Below are positions 6,664-15,688 of a DNA stretch of 34,489 bases, piece by piece (positions within the stretch are counted from its first letter, which is position 1; each line of letters starts with the position of its first letter). The position numbers were made by a program, and so were the translations under genes. The notes under the pieces are model-generated. The model was given only the letters and a program-made list of their open reading frames with translations. It did no database searches and was not told the DNA's origin. This DNA comes from Enterobacterales bacterium (GTDB lineage: Bacteria > Pseudomonadota > Gammaproteobacteria > Enterobacterales > Enterobacteriaceae), in NCBI GenBank assembly GCA_015655145.1, contig JAATFO010000099.1, positions 1-34,489 of the forward strand, written 5' to 3'.

Positions 6664-8715
6664 TCAGTGTGTTAATCCACGGTTGATCAGCATCGGTTCA
6701 ATTTTCGGCGCTTGCCCTCGCCAGTGATGATAAAGCTGTTCTAAATCAGCGCTATTACCACGAGATAAGATCATCTCGCGCAAACGCTGACCATTGGCGC
6801 GCGTTAACCCGCCCTGCGTGTTGAGCCATGCATAGCCATCATCTGCCAGCATTTCGGTCCATAAGTAAGCGTAATAGCCCGCAGCATAGCCATTTCCCCA
6901 GATATGCTGAAAATAACTGGAGCGATAACGTGGCGGGACTGTCGCCAGATTGATGTTATTTTCCGCCAGAGCTTGTTGTTCAGTCTCTTCAACAGATTGC
7001 AGTGGTTGATCCGCTGACCGGTTATGCCAGTGCATATCCAGTAATGCCGCCGCCAGTAGTTCGGTCATGTCATAGCCTTTGTTGAATTTATCGGCGTTGA
7101 TCATTTTCCTGCGCAGTGTTACAGGCATCGGTTCGCCGGTTTGATAATGACGGGCAAACTGCGTAAATACCTGTTCATTGCTGGCCCAGTGCTCATTGAA
7201 TTGCGATGGAAACTCGACAAAATCACGCGGCGTGGCGGTGCCGGAAAGACTTGGGTATTGCTGCCCGGCGAACATCCCGTGCAGGGCATGACCAAATTCA
7301 TGGAATAAAGTAATCACTTCATCCCATGACAGTAATGCGGATTGACCTGGTGCCGGTTTACTGAAGTTGGCGACATTGTAAATAACCGGTTGGCTGGCCA
7401 GTAAGGTCGATTGATCAACAAAGTTACCCATCCATGCGCCGCCGCCTTTGTTATCGCGTTTGAATAAATCGGTATAGAACAACGCCAGCGGTTGATCATC
7501 GTGATCAAACACCTCATAGACCTGGACATCATCTTGATAAACCGGCAAATCTTTGCGTTCTCTAAACGTCACGCCATACAGTTGGGTGGCGGTATAAAAC
7601 ACGCCTTTTTCCAGCACGCTGCTTAAAGCAAGATAGGGTCGAATTTGCGTGGTATCGAGGTCATAGCGGGAGCGACGCACTTGTTCGGCATAAAAGGCCC
7701 AATCCCAGGGCGCCACGGTAAAATCGCCACCCTGCTGCGCGATAACGGTCTGGATATCCGCCGCTTCACGCTGTGCACGTGCCACCGCCGCCGGGACGAT
7801 TTTGCGCATAAAGTCCATTGCGGCTTGCGGCGTTTTAGCCATTTGATCCTGCAGTTGCCATTCAGCATAGCTGTTAAAACCAAGCAGTTTTGCTTGTTGG
7901 GCGCGCAACTGCGCCAGGCGAACAATAAGTTGACGGGTGTCATTATTATCTCCCTTTTCGGCCCGCGTGACGGAGGCATTATACAACGCGTTACGCGTGC
8001 GGCGATCGCTCAGGTTCTGTAAATCAGGCTGCTGTGTGGTGTTCTGCAGCACCAATAACCATTGATCATCGATGCCGCGAGCCCGGGCGGCTTGCGCGGC
8101 GGCGCTTATTTCGTCATCACTTAATCCAGCCAGCGCTGCCTGGTCAGCGATGTGCAACGCCGCCTCTTTACTCGCAGCCAGTAAGCGATTAGTAAAGCGG
8201 GTACTGAGTGTCGCCGCCTCCTGATTGAGCGTTTTTAATGCCTTTTTATCGTGTTCAGAAAGACTGGCGCCCGCTAGTTGAAAGGCATTCCAGGTAACCT
8301 CGACCAGACGCAATGATTCTGCGTCCAGCGACATATGATGCCGTTGTTGGTAGACCGCGTTAAGTCGGACGAACAAACGGCTGTTTAATTTGATGTCATC
8401 GTTCAGCGCCGCCAGTTTAGGGGCAAACTCTTCATCAATCATTTGTAACTCATCACTGCTATTGGCGGCGGTCATGGCATTGAACACATTGATGACCCGG
8501 TGCAGTAACTGCCCGCTTTTTTCCAGTGCCACACAGGTGTTTGCAAACGATGGCGCCGCTGAACTGGCGGTAATATCCTCGATTTCTTGCAATTTCTGCT
8601 GTATACCGGCTTCAATCGCGACACGATAATCGCCGGTATTAATTTTATCAAATTGCGGAGCCTGAAACGGTAATGGGCTGGCCTGAAAAAACGGGTTATG
8701 GTACTCGCCGGACAT
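6664..8715 (-). CDS. dcp: peptidyl-dipeptidase Dcp (M3 metallopeptidase)
   Basis: This 683-aa oligopeptidase removes C-terminal dipeptides from peptides in the cell. The zinc site HEFGH is at residues 472-476 and the third ligand is expected at E501, in a TPRDFVEFPSQ segment. The first residues (NPFFQASPLPFQAPQFDKI) align with the E. coli Dcp N-terminus (681 aa). I therefore set the start at the ATG at 8715, which has AGGAG seven to eight bases upstream, and discard an in-frame extension of 75 residues of non-homologous sequence. No signal peptide is visible. It lies downstream of guaD in the same direction with a 133-base gap, so it probably has its own promoter. Confidence 0.95.
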   Translation of the reverse strand: MSGEYHNPFFQASPLPFQAPQFDKINTGDYRVAIEAGIQQKLQEIEDITASSAAPSFANTCVALEKSGQLLHRVINVFNAMTAANSSDELQMIDEEFAPKLAALNDDIKLNSRLFVRLNAVYQQRHHMSLDAESLRLVEVTWNAFQLAGASLSEHDKKALKTLNQEAATLSTRFTNRLLAASKEAALHIADQAALAGLSDDEISAAAQAARARGIDDQWLLVLQNTTQQPDLQNLSDRRTRNALYNASVTRAEKGDNNDTRQLIVRLAQLRAQQAKLLGFNSYAEWQLQDQMAKTPQAAMDFMRKIVPAAVARAQREAADIQTVIAQQGGDFTVAPWDWAFYAEQVRRSRYDLDTTQIRPYLALSSVLEKGVFYTATQLYGVTFRERKDLPVYQDDVQVYEVFDHDDQPLALFYTDLFKRDNKGGGAWMGNFVDQSTLLASQPVIYNVANFSKPAPGQSALLSWDEVITLFHEFGHALHGMFAGQQYPSLSGTATPRDFVEFPSQFNEHWASNEQVFTQFARHYQTGEPMPVTLRRKMINADKFNKGYDMTELLAAALLDMHWHNRSADQPLQSVEETEQQALAENNINLATVPPRYRSSYFQHIWGNGYAAGYYAYLWTEMLADDGYAWLNTQGGLTRANGQRLREMILSRGNSADLEQLYHHWRGQAPKIEPMLINRGLTH

Positions 8716-8848
8716 GGTTATCTCCTGATTCTGTATTTGCTGTAAACGGGCTCGCTGGCGAGCGATTGCCTGGCGTGAGGCTGAGGTATTTACGCATCTG
8801 ATGCCAAAAGATACATCGTTCGGGCAGGTGCTGTCAGTACTCTCAATA

Positions 8849-10195
8849 TTATATTGTGGGCACCCGGACGTCCTCTGCGCTGCCACTGGGTGGCCAGACA
8901 TGCTGACCATTAACCCAGGTATGGGCAATATTGCGGTCATCGCCCAATGTCATCAGGACGAACAGTCGCGCCCAGATATCCTCACTGTTGTGATACCGTA
9001 ATTGTTGTAATGCAGAAACGGCCGGATCCAGCACGACAAAATCCGCTTCTTTATCGGCGTTGAAATTGCCGATGACATGGGCGAGATCGAGCGCATGCGC
9101 GCCGCCAAGAGTGGCATGGTAAAACGCTTCGCAAACATGCAGCCGATATCCGCGGAGCTGGCTTACTTTGTAGGCTTCCGCCAGCGTTTGCAACATATTG
9201 AATGTCGTACCGGCGCCGACATCGGTACCGATGCCGAGTTTTACCCCCTTCTGCCAGCAACGTTGCACATCAAATAACCCACTGCCGAGAAACAGATTGG
9301 ATGTTGGACAAAAGGCGATGGACGAATCAGTCTGATGCAGGCAATCCCATTCGCCATCTTCCAGATGGAGACAATGTGCAAACACGCTGCGCCGACCGGT
9401 TAACTGGTACTGGTGATAGACATCAAGGTACCCTGTGTGTTCAGGGAATAAGGTTTTGACCCAGGCGATTTCCTGATGATTTTCGCTCAGATGCGTATGG
9501 ACCCAGACATCCGGGTACTCCTGGCGTAATTGACGAACTTTATCCAGTAATTCAGGCGATGATGTGGGGGCGAAACGCGGGGTTAAAGCGTAGTTAAGCC
9601 GTCCGCGGTGGTGCCAGCGATCGATCAATTTCCGCGTCTGATGATAGCTTTCTTCCGCTGTTTCCGTGAGATAGTCCGGCGCATTGCGATCCATCATCAC
9701 TTTACCGGCAATCAACCGCATGCCGATGCGCTCCGCCGCGCTGAACAATGCCTCTACGGATTGCGGATGCACTGTGGCAAACACCAGTGCTGTCGTAGTG
9801 CCATTGCTCAGCAATTGTTGTAAAAAAAACGCCGACATGCTTGCCGCATGTTCCGGGTTGTCGTACTGGCTTTCCACCGGGAAAGTATAATATTGCAGCC
9901 ATTCAAGAAGTTGCTCGCCAAACGCCCCGATCATTTCGGTTTGCGGGTAATGAATGTGAGTATCAATAAACCCCGGCACGATCAGTTTGCCGCGATAATC
10001 GATTACCTGATGTTCATCGGTAATTTGTTTACACCCCGCTTCCCAGTATTGCAGGCTTCGAATACGACCATGTTCAATCAGCAGGCAGCCATCTTCAATA
10101 TAACGAACGTAATCGGCTAATTGCGCCGCTGTTTCTGCCGTTGCGGTAATGTCAAAAAAACTGCCGCGAATGGCGTATGTTGACCTCATTGACAT
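8849..10195 (-). CDS. guaD: guanine deaminase
   Basis: This 448-aa amidohydrolase converts guanine to xanthine and ammonia in purine salvage or breakdown. Metal-binding residues are visible in order: THIH (H80, H82), HTHLSE (H233, H235, E238), FAHC (H274) and GTDVG (D325). NLFLGSGLF (residues 300-308) is characteristic of guanine deaminases. The ATG at 10195 follows AGGAG at about six bases; an upstream extension of 35 residues has no homology. It is divergent from ydfG and upstream of dcp. As I recall, E. coli has dcp and ydfG as neighbours, so guaD looks inserted into (or retained in) this position. Confidence 0.94.
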   Translation of the reverse strand: MSMRSTYAIRGSFFDITATAETAAQLADYVRYIEDGCLLIEHGRIRSLQYWEAGCKQITDEHQVIDYRGKLIVPGFIDTHIHYPQTEMIGAFGEQLLEWLQYYTFPVESQYDNPEHAASMSAFFLQQLLSNGTTTALVFATVHPQSVEALFSAAERIGMRLIAGKVMMDRNAPDYLTETAEESYHQTRKLIDRWHHRGRLNYALTPRFAPTSSPELLDKVRQLRQEYPDVWVHTHLSENHQEIAWVKTLFPEHTGYLDVYHQYQLTGRRSVFAHCLHLEDGEWDCLHQTDSSIAFCPTSNLFLGSGLFDVQRCWQKGVKLGIGTDVGAGTTFNMLQTLAEAYKVSQLRGYRLHVCEAFYHATLGGAHALDLAHVIGNFNADKEADFVVLDPAVSALQQLRYHNSEDIWARLFVLMTLGDDRNIAHTWVNGQHVWPPSGSAEDVRVPTI

Positions 10196-10384
10196 GATGA
10201 CTCCTGTTTTGGCTAAAGCATTAAGTACGGCGTTATTTAACCTGGTGCTAAGGGAAGTTATCGGAAGCATAAGCCTATGACATAACAAAGCAATATTCAC
10301 GCATTTACCGGATGAATAGCGCTACACAGCCTGATAATGAAATGCTAAGGTGTTTCAAACTGAAGGTATTTAAGGAACCGTAAA

Positions 10385-11149
10385 ATGATTATTTTTGTTA
10401 CCGGCGCCACGGCCGGTTTTGGCCAAAGTATCACCCGGCGCTTCGTGGCCGCCGGTCACCAGGTGATTGCCACCGGACGTCGCGCAGAACGTCTGCAAAC
10501 GCTGAAAGCGGAACTGGGCGACAATCTCTATACGCTGCAATTTGATGTGCGAGATCGTGCCGCGATTGATAAAGCCCTGAGTCAGTTACCCGCCGCATGG
10601 CGTGATATCGATGTGCTGGTCAATAATGCCGGGTTGGCACTGGGTATTGAGCCCGCGTATAAAGCCAGTATCGAAGATTGGGAAAACATGATCGATACCA
10701 ATAACAAAGGCCTGGTTTATATGACGCGGGCAGTGTTACCCGCCATGGTGGATCGCAACATCGGTCATATCATCAATATCGGTTCCATCGCCGGTCGCTG
10801 GCCTTATGCCGGTGGAAATGTCTATGGCGCAACGAAGGCGTTTGTTCGCCAGTTTAGCCTCAATTTGCGCACTGATCTGCATGGCACCGCACTCCGCGTC
10901 ACCGATATTGAACCCGGATTGGTCGGTGGCACGGAGTTTTCCAGTGTACGCTTTAAAGGTGATGATGATAAAGCTGAGCGGGTTTATCAGGACACTGAGG
11001 CGCTCACCGCAGACGATGTCAGTGAAGCGGTTTACTGGGTTGCCACGCTGCCGAAACATGTCAACATTACGACGCTTGAAATGATGCCGGTGAGCCAGAC
11101 CACGGCCGGATTAAGCGTGTATAAACACCCGGTGACGCCCCACAATTAA
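10385..11149 (+). CDS. ydfG: NADP-dependent 3-hydroxy acid dehydrogenase YdfG
   Basis: This 254-aa short-chain dehydrogenase is homologous to E. coli YdfG (248 aa), which oxidises L-allo-threonine and related 3-hydroxy acids and reduces malonic semialdehyde. The cofactor loop is TGATAGFG (residues 6-13), and arginines after the second strand (GRRAER, 31-36) fit NADP preference. NNAG is at 80-83 and the catalytic triad is S134, Y147 and K151. AAGGAACC precedes the ATG. It diverges from guaD across about 190 bases and converges with ynfA. Confidence 0.95.
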   Translation: MIIFVTGATAGFGQSITRRFVAAGHQVIATGRRAERLQTLKAELGDNLYTLQFDVRDRAAIDKALSQLPAAWRDIDVLVNNAGLALGIEPAYKASIEDWENMIDTNNKGLVYMTRAVLPAMVDRNIGHIINIGSIAGRWPYAGGNVYGATKAFVRQFSLNLRTDLHGTALRVTDIEPGLVGGTEFSSVRFKGDDDKAERVYQDTEALTADDVSEAVYWVATLPKHVNITTLEMMPVSQTTAGLSVYKHPVTPHN

Positions 11150-11177
11150 CCGTCGCATTTATTGCCGCTATAACTGA

Positions 11178-11212
11178 ACGAAGGCGCAGCCTGGAGTCAC
11201 TGCGTCTTTCGT
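11178..11212. terminator. imperfect hairpin between convergent ydfG and ynfA
   Basis: ACGAAGGCGCAG pairs with CTGCGTCTTTCGT with one bulge and one mismatch around a 10-base loop. It lies between the two convergent stop codons. Neither side has a clear T-run, so a termination role is only plausible. Confidence 0.35.
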
Positions 11213-11220
11213 CGTGACAA

Positions 11221-11550
11221 TCATGCCCTTCCCCAGCCGATAACCATGATAACCATGCCGCAACAGGCGATCAGCGCGCCAGTCCAGTCCCAGACGGTAA
11301 GTTTTATCCCCTCGACGAAACGCAACCATAACAGTGCCGTCATAACATATACCCCGCCATAAGCGGCGTAGACTCGCCCACTGGCGGCAGGATGCAGTGT
11401 CAGTAGCCAGACAAAGGCCGCCAGACTCATCGCCGCGGGAATCAACAAAAACAGGGACGCGCCCTTCTTTAGCCATAACCAGGGTAAAAAACAACCGATA
11501 ATTTCCGCCAGTGCGGTAAGAAAAAATAGCAAGGTCGTTTTGATTATCAT
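11221..11550 (-). CDS. ynfA: YnfA family small membrane protein (UPF0060)
   Basis: This 109-aa integral membrane protein has four predicted helices and is nearly colinear with E. coli YnfA (108 aa). Conserved blocks include [20 protein letters not shown] near the N-terminus, [20 protein letters not shown] in the middle, and [20 protein letters not shown] at the end. YnfA proteins are small multidrug-resistance-like; efflux of cationic compounds has been proposed for relatives. The gene diverges from ynfB, with about 200 bases for two promoters, and converges with ydfG. Confidence 0.95.
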   Translation of the reverse strand: MIIKTTLLFFLTALAEIIGCFLPWLWLKKGASLFLLIPAAMSLAAFVWLLTLHPAASGRVYAAYGGVYVMTALLWLRFVEGIKLTVWDWTGALIACCGMVIMVIGWGRA

Positions 11551-11748
11551 GCAGGTTCTCTCAAAAAGTGAAACAAACCGTTCAGGCGGCTGGTGAGTAA
11601 AACAATGGCAATGATATAATAAAGCAGAGTATACCCGTGAACTTTCACATTAGGGCAGTATTCGCGGTGTTGGATGCCGCTTTGCTGCATCGGAAAAATA
11701 CGGTAAAAGCGGCCATGCGTTACTGGATTTAACCTTAAGGAATTTATG

Positions 11749-12096
11749 ATGAAATCTCTATACAGACCCCAACTATCCGCCTTGTTGTCTTTGGCATTAA
11801 TGAGTGGCATGTTAGCGATTCCTCCCGCAGTAATGGCGAAAACTGATCGGGTCATTATTGAAAGTGGCAACAATGCCATGAGTAATGAAGAAGCGCGTCA
11901 AAACAAAGAACAGTGGGATGACACTCGCATGCTGCGTAATAAAGTGAATACCCGGGTGGAAAAAGAGTTCGATAAAAGTGACCGGGCATTTGATACGCGA
12001 GATGCTTGTGAGAAAAGTTACAATGTTAATGTTTATTGGGAAGCGAATACCTTACGCTGCCTCGATCGCCGTACCGGTCGGCCGGTCACCCCTTGA
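11749..12096 (+). CDS. ynfB: YnfB family secreted protein (DUF1283, UPF0482)
   Basis: This 115-aa protein has a signal peptide (hydrophobic stretch to about residue 30, cleavage after an AxA-like VMA). The mature domain matches E. coli Ynf[36 protein letters not shown], and the C-terminal [20 protein letters not shown] with two conserved cysteines (C-E-K-S and L-R-C-L). It is presumably periplasmic and its function is unknown. Two adjacent ATGs exist (11746 and 11749). AAGGA is seven bases from the second, which I chose. The downstream speG and ynfC of E. coli are missing here. Confidence 0.9.
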   Translation: MKSLYRPQLSALLSLALMSGMLAIPPAVMAKTDRVIIESGNNAMSNEEARQNKEQWDDTRMLRNKVNTRVEKEFDKSDRAFDTRDACEKSYNVNVYWEANTLRCLDRRTGRPVTP

Positions 12097-12147
12097 TTTT
12101 CGGTACCTGCTATAGTTATGGCTGGTTTTTAGCAAAAGGATGATGTG

Positions 12148-12444
12148 ATGAAAAAGACACTGTGGATATTGACAGTACTGGCGTTTGCCGTGCCAATGGC
12201 TGTACAGGCATCCTGTGAAACCGTTAAGGCGGATATCAGTAAAAAAATCATCAATAATGGTGTGCCGGAATCCGGTTTTACACTTGATATAGTGCCAAAT
12301 GATCAATCAGCGCAGAGCGGTGGTCAGGTAGTTGGTCATTGTGAGAATGACACGCAGAAAATCGTCTATAAACGCACCGGGAGCGAAAGCGAAACGCAGG
12401 TTCCGGCGGATGCTGGCACAACTCACGACTCGCCTGCTCAATAA
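12148..12444 (+). CDS. ynfD: DUF1161 periplasmic protein YnfD
   Basis: This 98-aa exported protein has a signal peptide ending in VQA (residues 1 to about 21). The DUF1161 domain follows: SCETVKADISKKIINNGVPE, FTLDIVPNDQ, and VVGHCENDTQKIVYKR with its paired cysteines. E. coli YnfD has the same domain and length. The start is the ATG at 12148, seven bases after AAAAGGA; a GTG just upstream is in frame but poorly placed. The tail is low complexity (Gly/Ser/Thr/Ala). It follows ynfB by 51 bases, so the two may be co-transcribed, ending at the terminator at 12450. Confidence 0.9.
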   Translation: MKKTLWILTVLAFAVPMAVQASCETVKADISKKIINNGVPESGFTLDIVPNDQSAQSGGQVVGHCENDTQKIVYKRTGSESETQVPADAGTTHDSPAQ

Positions 12445-12449
12445 TCTAC

Positions 12450-12478
12450 ACGGGGTGAACCATTTTCACCCCGTTTAT
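12450..12478 (+). terminator. intrinsic terminator after ynfD
   Basis: ACGGGGTGAA (12450-12459) pairs perfectly with TTCACCCCGT (12465-12474) around a five-base loop, followed by TTATT. It lies six bases after the ynfD stop, between convergent ynfD and bioD2. Confidence 0.8.
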
Positions 12479-12535
12479 TCCGCTTCAACACCACACGTGA
12501 CGTTCACTGACCAATAAAGGGCACGCGCCCGTTTA

Positions 12536-13198
12536 TCACAGGCGGGTTAAATCAATATAACTTGCCAGTTCACGTTGTTCTATTTTGGGTAAGTAAGGTA
12601 ACTGGCCTAAACACGGTGCCGGAAGTTTTTCGCTCAGGACATCAATTATCTCCGCATAATGGGCCAGCCCGGGATTGATCCGATTGGCGACCCAGCCGAG
12701 TAAGGGTAAACCATCATTGATAATCGTCTGTGCAGTCAGTAAAGCATGGTTGATGCAACCCAGCTTGATCCCCACCACCATGACCACCGGTAACTGTTCC
12801 TGAATAACCCAGTCAGAGAGCGGACGTAAATCGTTCATCAGACAACGCCAGCCACCGGTGCCTTCAATCACCACAACATCTGATTGTTTACGTAGTGTTT
12901 GTAAACCGGCACTAAGGCGCGCGTAATTAATGGGTTCTCCGCGATGTGTGCTGATTTCATCCTGCTGAAGCGTAATGGGGTTAATCGCTTCGTAAGGCAA
13001 AACAACCGTGGAGGAGGATTGCAGAATTAAGGCATCGCTATTGCGTAAACCGGCTTCCGTTTGCTGGCTACTTTTCGCCACCGGTTTATACCCCACGGCC
13101 CGGGGATATTTACCCGCCAGTTTTTGCAGCAAAGCACGTGCGACAACAGTTTTACCGACGGCAGTATCAGTACCAGTGACAAATATACGACTCAACAT
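12536..13198 (-). CDS. bioD2: dethiobiotin synthetase (BioD2/YnfK type)
   Basis: This 220-aa ATP-dependent enzyme closes the ureido ring of dethiobiotin from 7,8-diaminopelargonate and CO2, the penultimate step of biotin synthesis. The P-loop is GTDTAVGKT (residues 9-17), followed by GYKPVAKSSQQTEAG, VVIEGTGGWRCLMND and VVGIKLGCINHALLT, all standard for BioD. It lies next to mlc as ynfK does in E. coli, which distinguishes it from the bioD of the main bio operon. E. coli YnfK is about 231 residues, so this one is slightly short at the C-terminus but has all motifs. Confidence 0.93.
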   Translation of the reverse strand: MLSRIFVTGTDTAVGKTVVARALLQKLAGKYPRAVGYKPVAKSSQQTEAGLRNSDALILQSSSTVVLPYEAINPITLQQDEISTHRGEPINYARLSAGLQTLRKQSDVVVIEGTGGWRCLMNDLRPLSDWVIQEQLPVVMVVGIKLGCINHALLTAQTIINDGLPLLGWVANRINPGLAHYAEIIDVLSEKLPAPCLGQLPYLPKIEQRELASYIDLTRL

Positions 13199-13324
13199 GG
13201 GCGAAACTCCGACAGTCTTACAGTCTGAAATAAAGATTGATGGTTTTGGTCAGGAATTTTAGGTGAGTAGCGCCAGTCGCAGCTTGCGTTAGCGCAAGAT
13301 TTTGTGCATCAATGCGGAATAACA

Positions 13325-14545
13325 TTAGCCTTGTAACAGTTTTACCAGCAATGCTCCACTGTACATGGCGTTTTTCACTAACGCCGCGCCTGGCATGGTA
13401 CCGATGTTAAGAAACTGCGTGGGTTCGACGTTAATGTGCGCGCTATACGCCGGCAATGATTGTTGGCGTATACAATAAGTAATCACCGGATAAAGTACCT
13501 CCGCTGCACGATTGAGCGGAGAACCAATCAAAATTTTTTGGGGGTTAAACAGGTTTACCATTATCGCCAGGACTCGTCCGACACTGTTGCCTGCCGTGGT
13601 TATAATCTCTTTTGCCAGTCGGTCCCCTGCCAGGGCGGCATCACATAACATTTCAACTGTCAGCGGTTGATGATGCAACATTGAATCCATTGTCCCTGAC
13701 ATTCGTCGCTGCGCCAATTCCAGCAGGCTATCAATACTGGCTACGGTTTCCAGACAACCATGGTTACCGCAGTAACACTGTTTCCCTTCTGGATCAACCT
13801 GCGTATGACCAATCTCAACCAACGAACTACGATCATGGTGCAACAACCGACCACCGGTAATCACGCCGGCCCCCACGTTATGATCAATCACCACCTGGAT
13901 GACATTATGGGCCCCGCGCGAGGCGCCAAACAGCGACTCTGCAATCGTCCATGCACAAATATCATGTTGAATATAGACCGGGAGTCCCGTTCGGCTGCTC
14001 AGCTCCGGCCCCAGCGGCATATCGTTAACATTATAAAAAGGCATGCGATGCACAATCCCTTTTTCAGTATTGATAATACCCGGAAGAGTAATGGCAATCG
14101 CCGTCAGGCGTTCGAGTTTACTTTGGTGGCGAACGAAAAACTGATCAATTTCACGAATTATGCAGGTGAGTAAGCCTTCACGACTTTGCGCGGGTAATGG
14201 CCGGTCATCTTCGGCCACCAGTTTACTGCTAAGGTCACGCAATGCGAGAGTTATGCCGCCGTTACTGATACGCACCGAAAGGAAGTGCCAGGACGCGGTA
14301 TCTAACATCAGGCCAATGGCCGGTCGTCCCCGGCTGCCCGCTTCCTGGTATTCAGTTTCCTGCACCAGGTGAGCTTCCAGCATTTCCCGGACAATTTTAG
14401 TAATGCTGGCGGGGGCGAGGTGAGCCAGTTTTGAGAGTTCAATGCGTGAAATCGGACCAAACTGATCTATCAGGCGATATACTGCGCCAGCATTTGTCTG
14501 TTTGATCTGGTCAATGTGGCCAGGTTGACTGCCTGCTATTACCAC
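13325..14545 (-). CDS. mlc: Mlc (DgsA), ROK-family glucose-responsive repressor
   Basis: Mlc represses ptsG, ptsHI, manXYZ, malT and its own gene, and is inactivated by sequestration on dephosphorylated EIICB-Glc at the membrane. The start GHIDQIKQTNAGAVYRLIDQ and the winged HTH (APASITKIVREMLEAHLVQE) match E. coli. The structural zinc ligands fall at H247, C257, C259 and C264 (HTQVDPEGKQCYCGNHGC), the same numbering as in E. coli. I use the GTG at 14545 because TGGGAG is five bases upstream and gives exactly 406 residues. Another GTG four codons earlier (14557) has no spaced ribosome binding site. Confidence 0.95.
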   Translation of the reverse strand: MVIAGSQPGHIDQIKQTNAGAVYRLIDQFGPISRIELSKLAHLAPASITKIVREMLEAHLVQETEYQEAGSRGRPAIGLMLDTASWHFLSVRISNGGITLALRDLSSKLVAEDDRPLPAQSREGLLTCIIREIDQFFVRHQSKLERLTAIAITLPGIINTEKGIVHRMPFYNVNDMPLGPELSSRTGLPVYIQHDICAWTIAESLFGASRGAHNVIQVVIDHNVGAGVITGGRLLHHDRSSLVEIGHTQVDPEGKQCYCGNHGCLETVASIDSLLELAQRRMSGTMDSMLHHQPLTVEMLCDAALAGDRLAKEIITTAGNSVGRVLAIMVNLFNPQKILIGSPLNRAAEVLYPVITYCIRQQSLPAYSAHINVEPTQFLNIGTMPGAALVKNAMYSGALLVKLLQG

Positions 14546-14691
14546 GACAACTCCCACTCCCGCTTATTTTCGCGCTTCTAAATAAACCCACTTCGGTTAT
14601 GGTGGAGTAGTAATTAAGTGCCGTCAACTATTTGATTCGATATGTGATTTACCGCACACAAAACATCAGAATGCGCGGGAAAAAGAAGCAA

Positions 14692-15591
14692 TCATGGCAT
14701 CGGTTGTCTGACCAGTAGTAACGCCATCATCTGGTGTATGAGTGCGCTCACTTCACGTTGTTTCGACCAGACCAGCCAGACTTCAGAGATAGCATCATCC
14801 TCCTGCAAAGGAACCCAGCGGACATCTGCCAGGCGCGCCCGGCGAAAAGATGCCGGTAAGATGGAAATACCAAGTCCGGTTGAGACCAGACCAAGGATCG
14901 TCATGGCTTCCCCCACTTCCTGGGTAATGTATGGCTGTACCTGATAACGTTGTAGAAGCGCAAGAATATCGCCATACAGGGCGGTGCCAACATGCGCGTC
15001 AAAAAATACAAACGGTTCCTGCGCCAACGTTTGGATCGATATCCGGGATTGGCTGGCCAGTGGATGTGCCCGATGCATCACCGCATACAGTGGTTCACGC
15101 AACAACAGTTGATAATCAAGGGATTCAGGCAGGGGTGTATTGCGCATGACACCCAGGTCGAGACGTCCGTCATTTAGCGGTTCCAGTTGCTGGCGTGTAT
15201 TGAGCTCCTGCATTTGAATGTGGACGTCTGGGTAACGCTGGCGAAAAGTGAATAAGGCATCAGAAACAGCGGCGATAAACGGTGCTGAAGAGGTAAAACC
15301 GATACGAAGCTCACCGGTGTCTCCCTGGTGTAAACGTGCCGCCCGATCGGTCGCCTGTCCGACACTCAACAAAATGGCGCGGGCATCCAGCAGAAACTGC
15401 TTTCCGGCGGCGGTTAACTGTACGCTGCGATTGGTGCGAGCAAATAATCGCGCCCCGATTTCTTTTTCCAGTATTTGAATTTGTTGGCTTAACGGCGGCT
15501 GAGAAATGCTGAGCCGCAGCGCGGCTCGGCCAAAATGAAGCTCTTCGGCAACTGCAACAAAGTAACGTAGATGGCGCAACTCAATATTCAT
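14692..15591 (-). CDS. ynfL: LysR-family regulator YnfL
   Basis: This 299-aa LysR-type regulator has an N-terminal HTH (residues 1-60; FGRAALRLSISQPPLSQQIQ) and a substrate-binding domain beginning ELRIGFTSSAPF. It aligns along its length with E. coli YnfL, including PFVFFDAHVGTALY and VSTGLGISILPASFRRA. It diverges from the MFS gene ynfM across 97 bases, the classical arrangement for a regulator and the exporter it controls. The effector is unknown. Confidence 0.93.
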   Translation of the reverse strand: MNIELRHLRYFVAVAEELHFGRAALRLSISQPPLSQQIQILEKEIGARLFARTNRSVQLTAAGKQFLLDARAILLSVGQATDRAARLHQGDTGELRIGFTSSAPFIAAVSDALFTFRQRYPDVHIQMQELNTRQQLEPLNDGRLDLGVMRNTPLPESLDYQLLLREPLYAVMHRAHPLASQSRISIQTLAQEPFVFFDAHVGTALYGDILALLQRYQVQPYITQEVGEAMTILGLVSTGLGISILPASFRRARLADVRWVPLQEDDAISEVWLVWSKQREVSALIHQMMALLLVRQPMP

Positions 15592-15688
15592 ATTTTAAAA
15601 GTATCATTTGAGACTATTAATCTATTAGACATCATAATACAGCTTACTTAAAGTTAACGAATTGAAATTATGTACTTAAGGACCCGCA

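Noticed and set aside
8716-8940. N-terminal extension of Dcp by 75 residues
   Set aside because: The extension crosses into the end of guaD, has no signal peptide and no similarity to Dcp; a good ribosome binding site supports the start at 8715.
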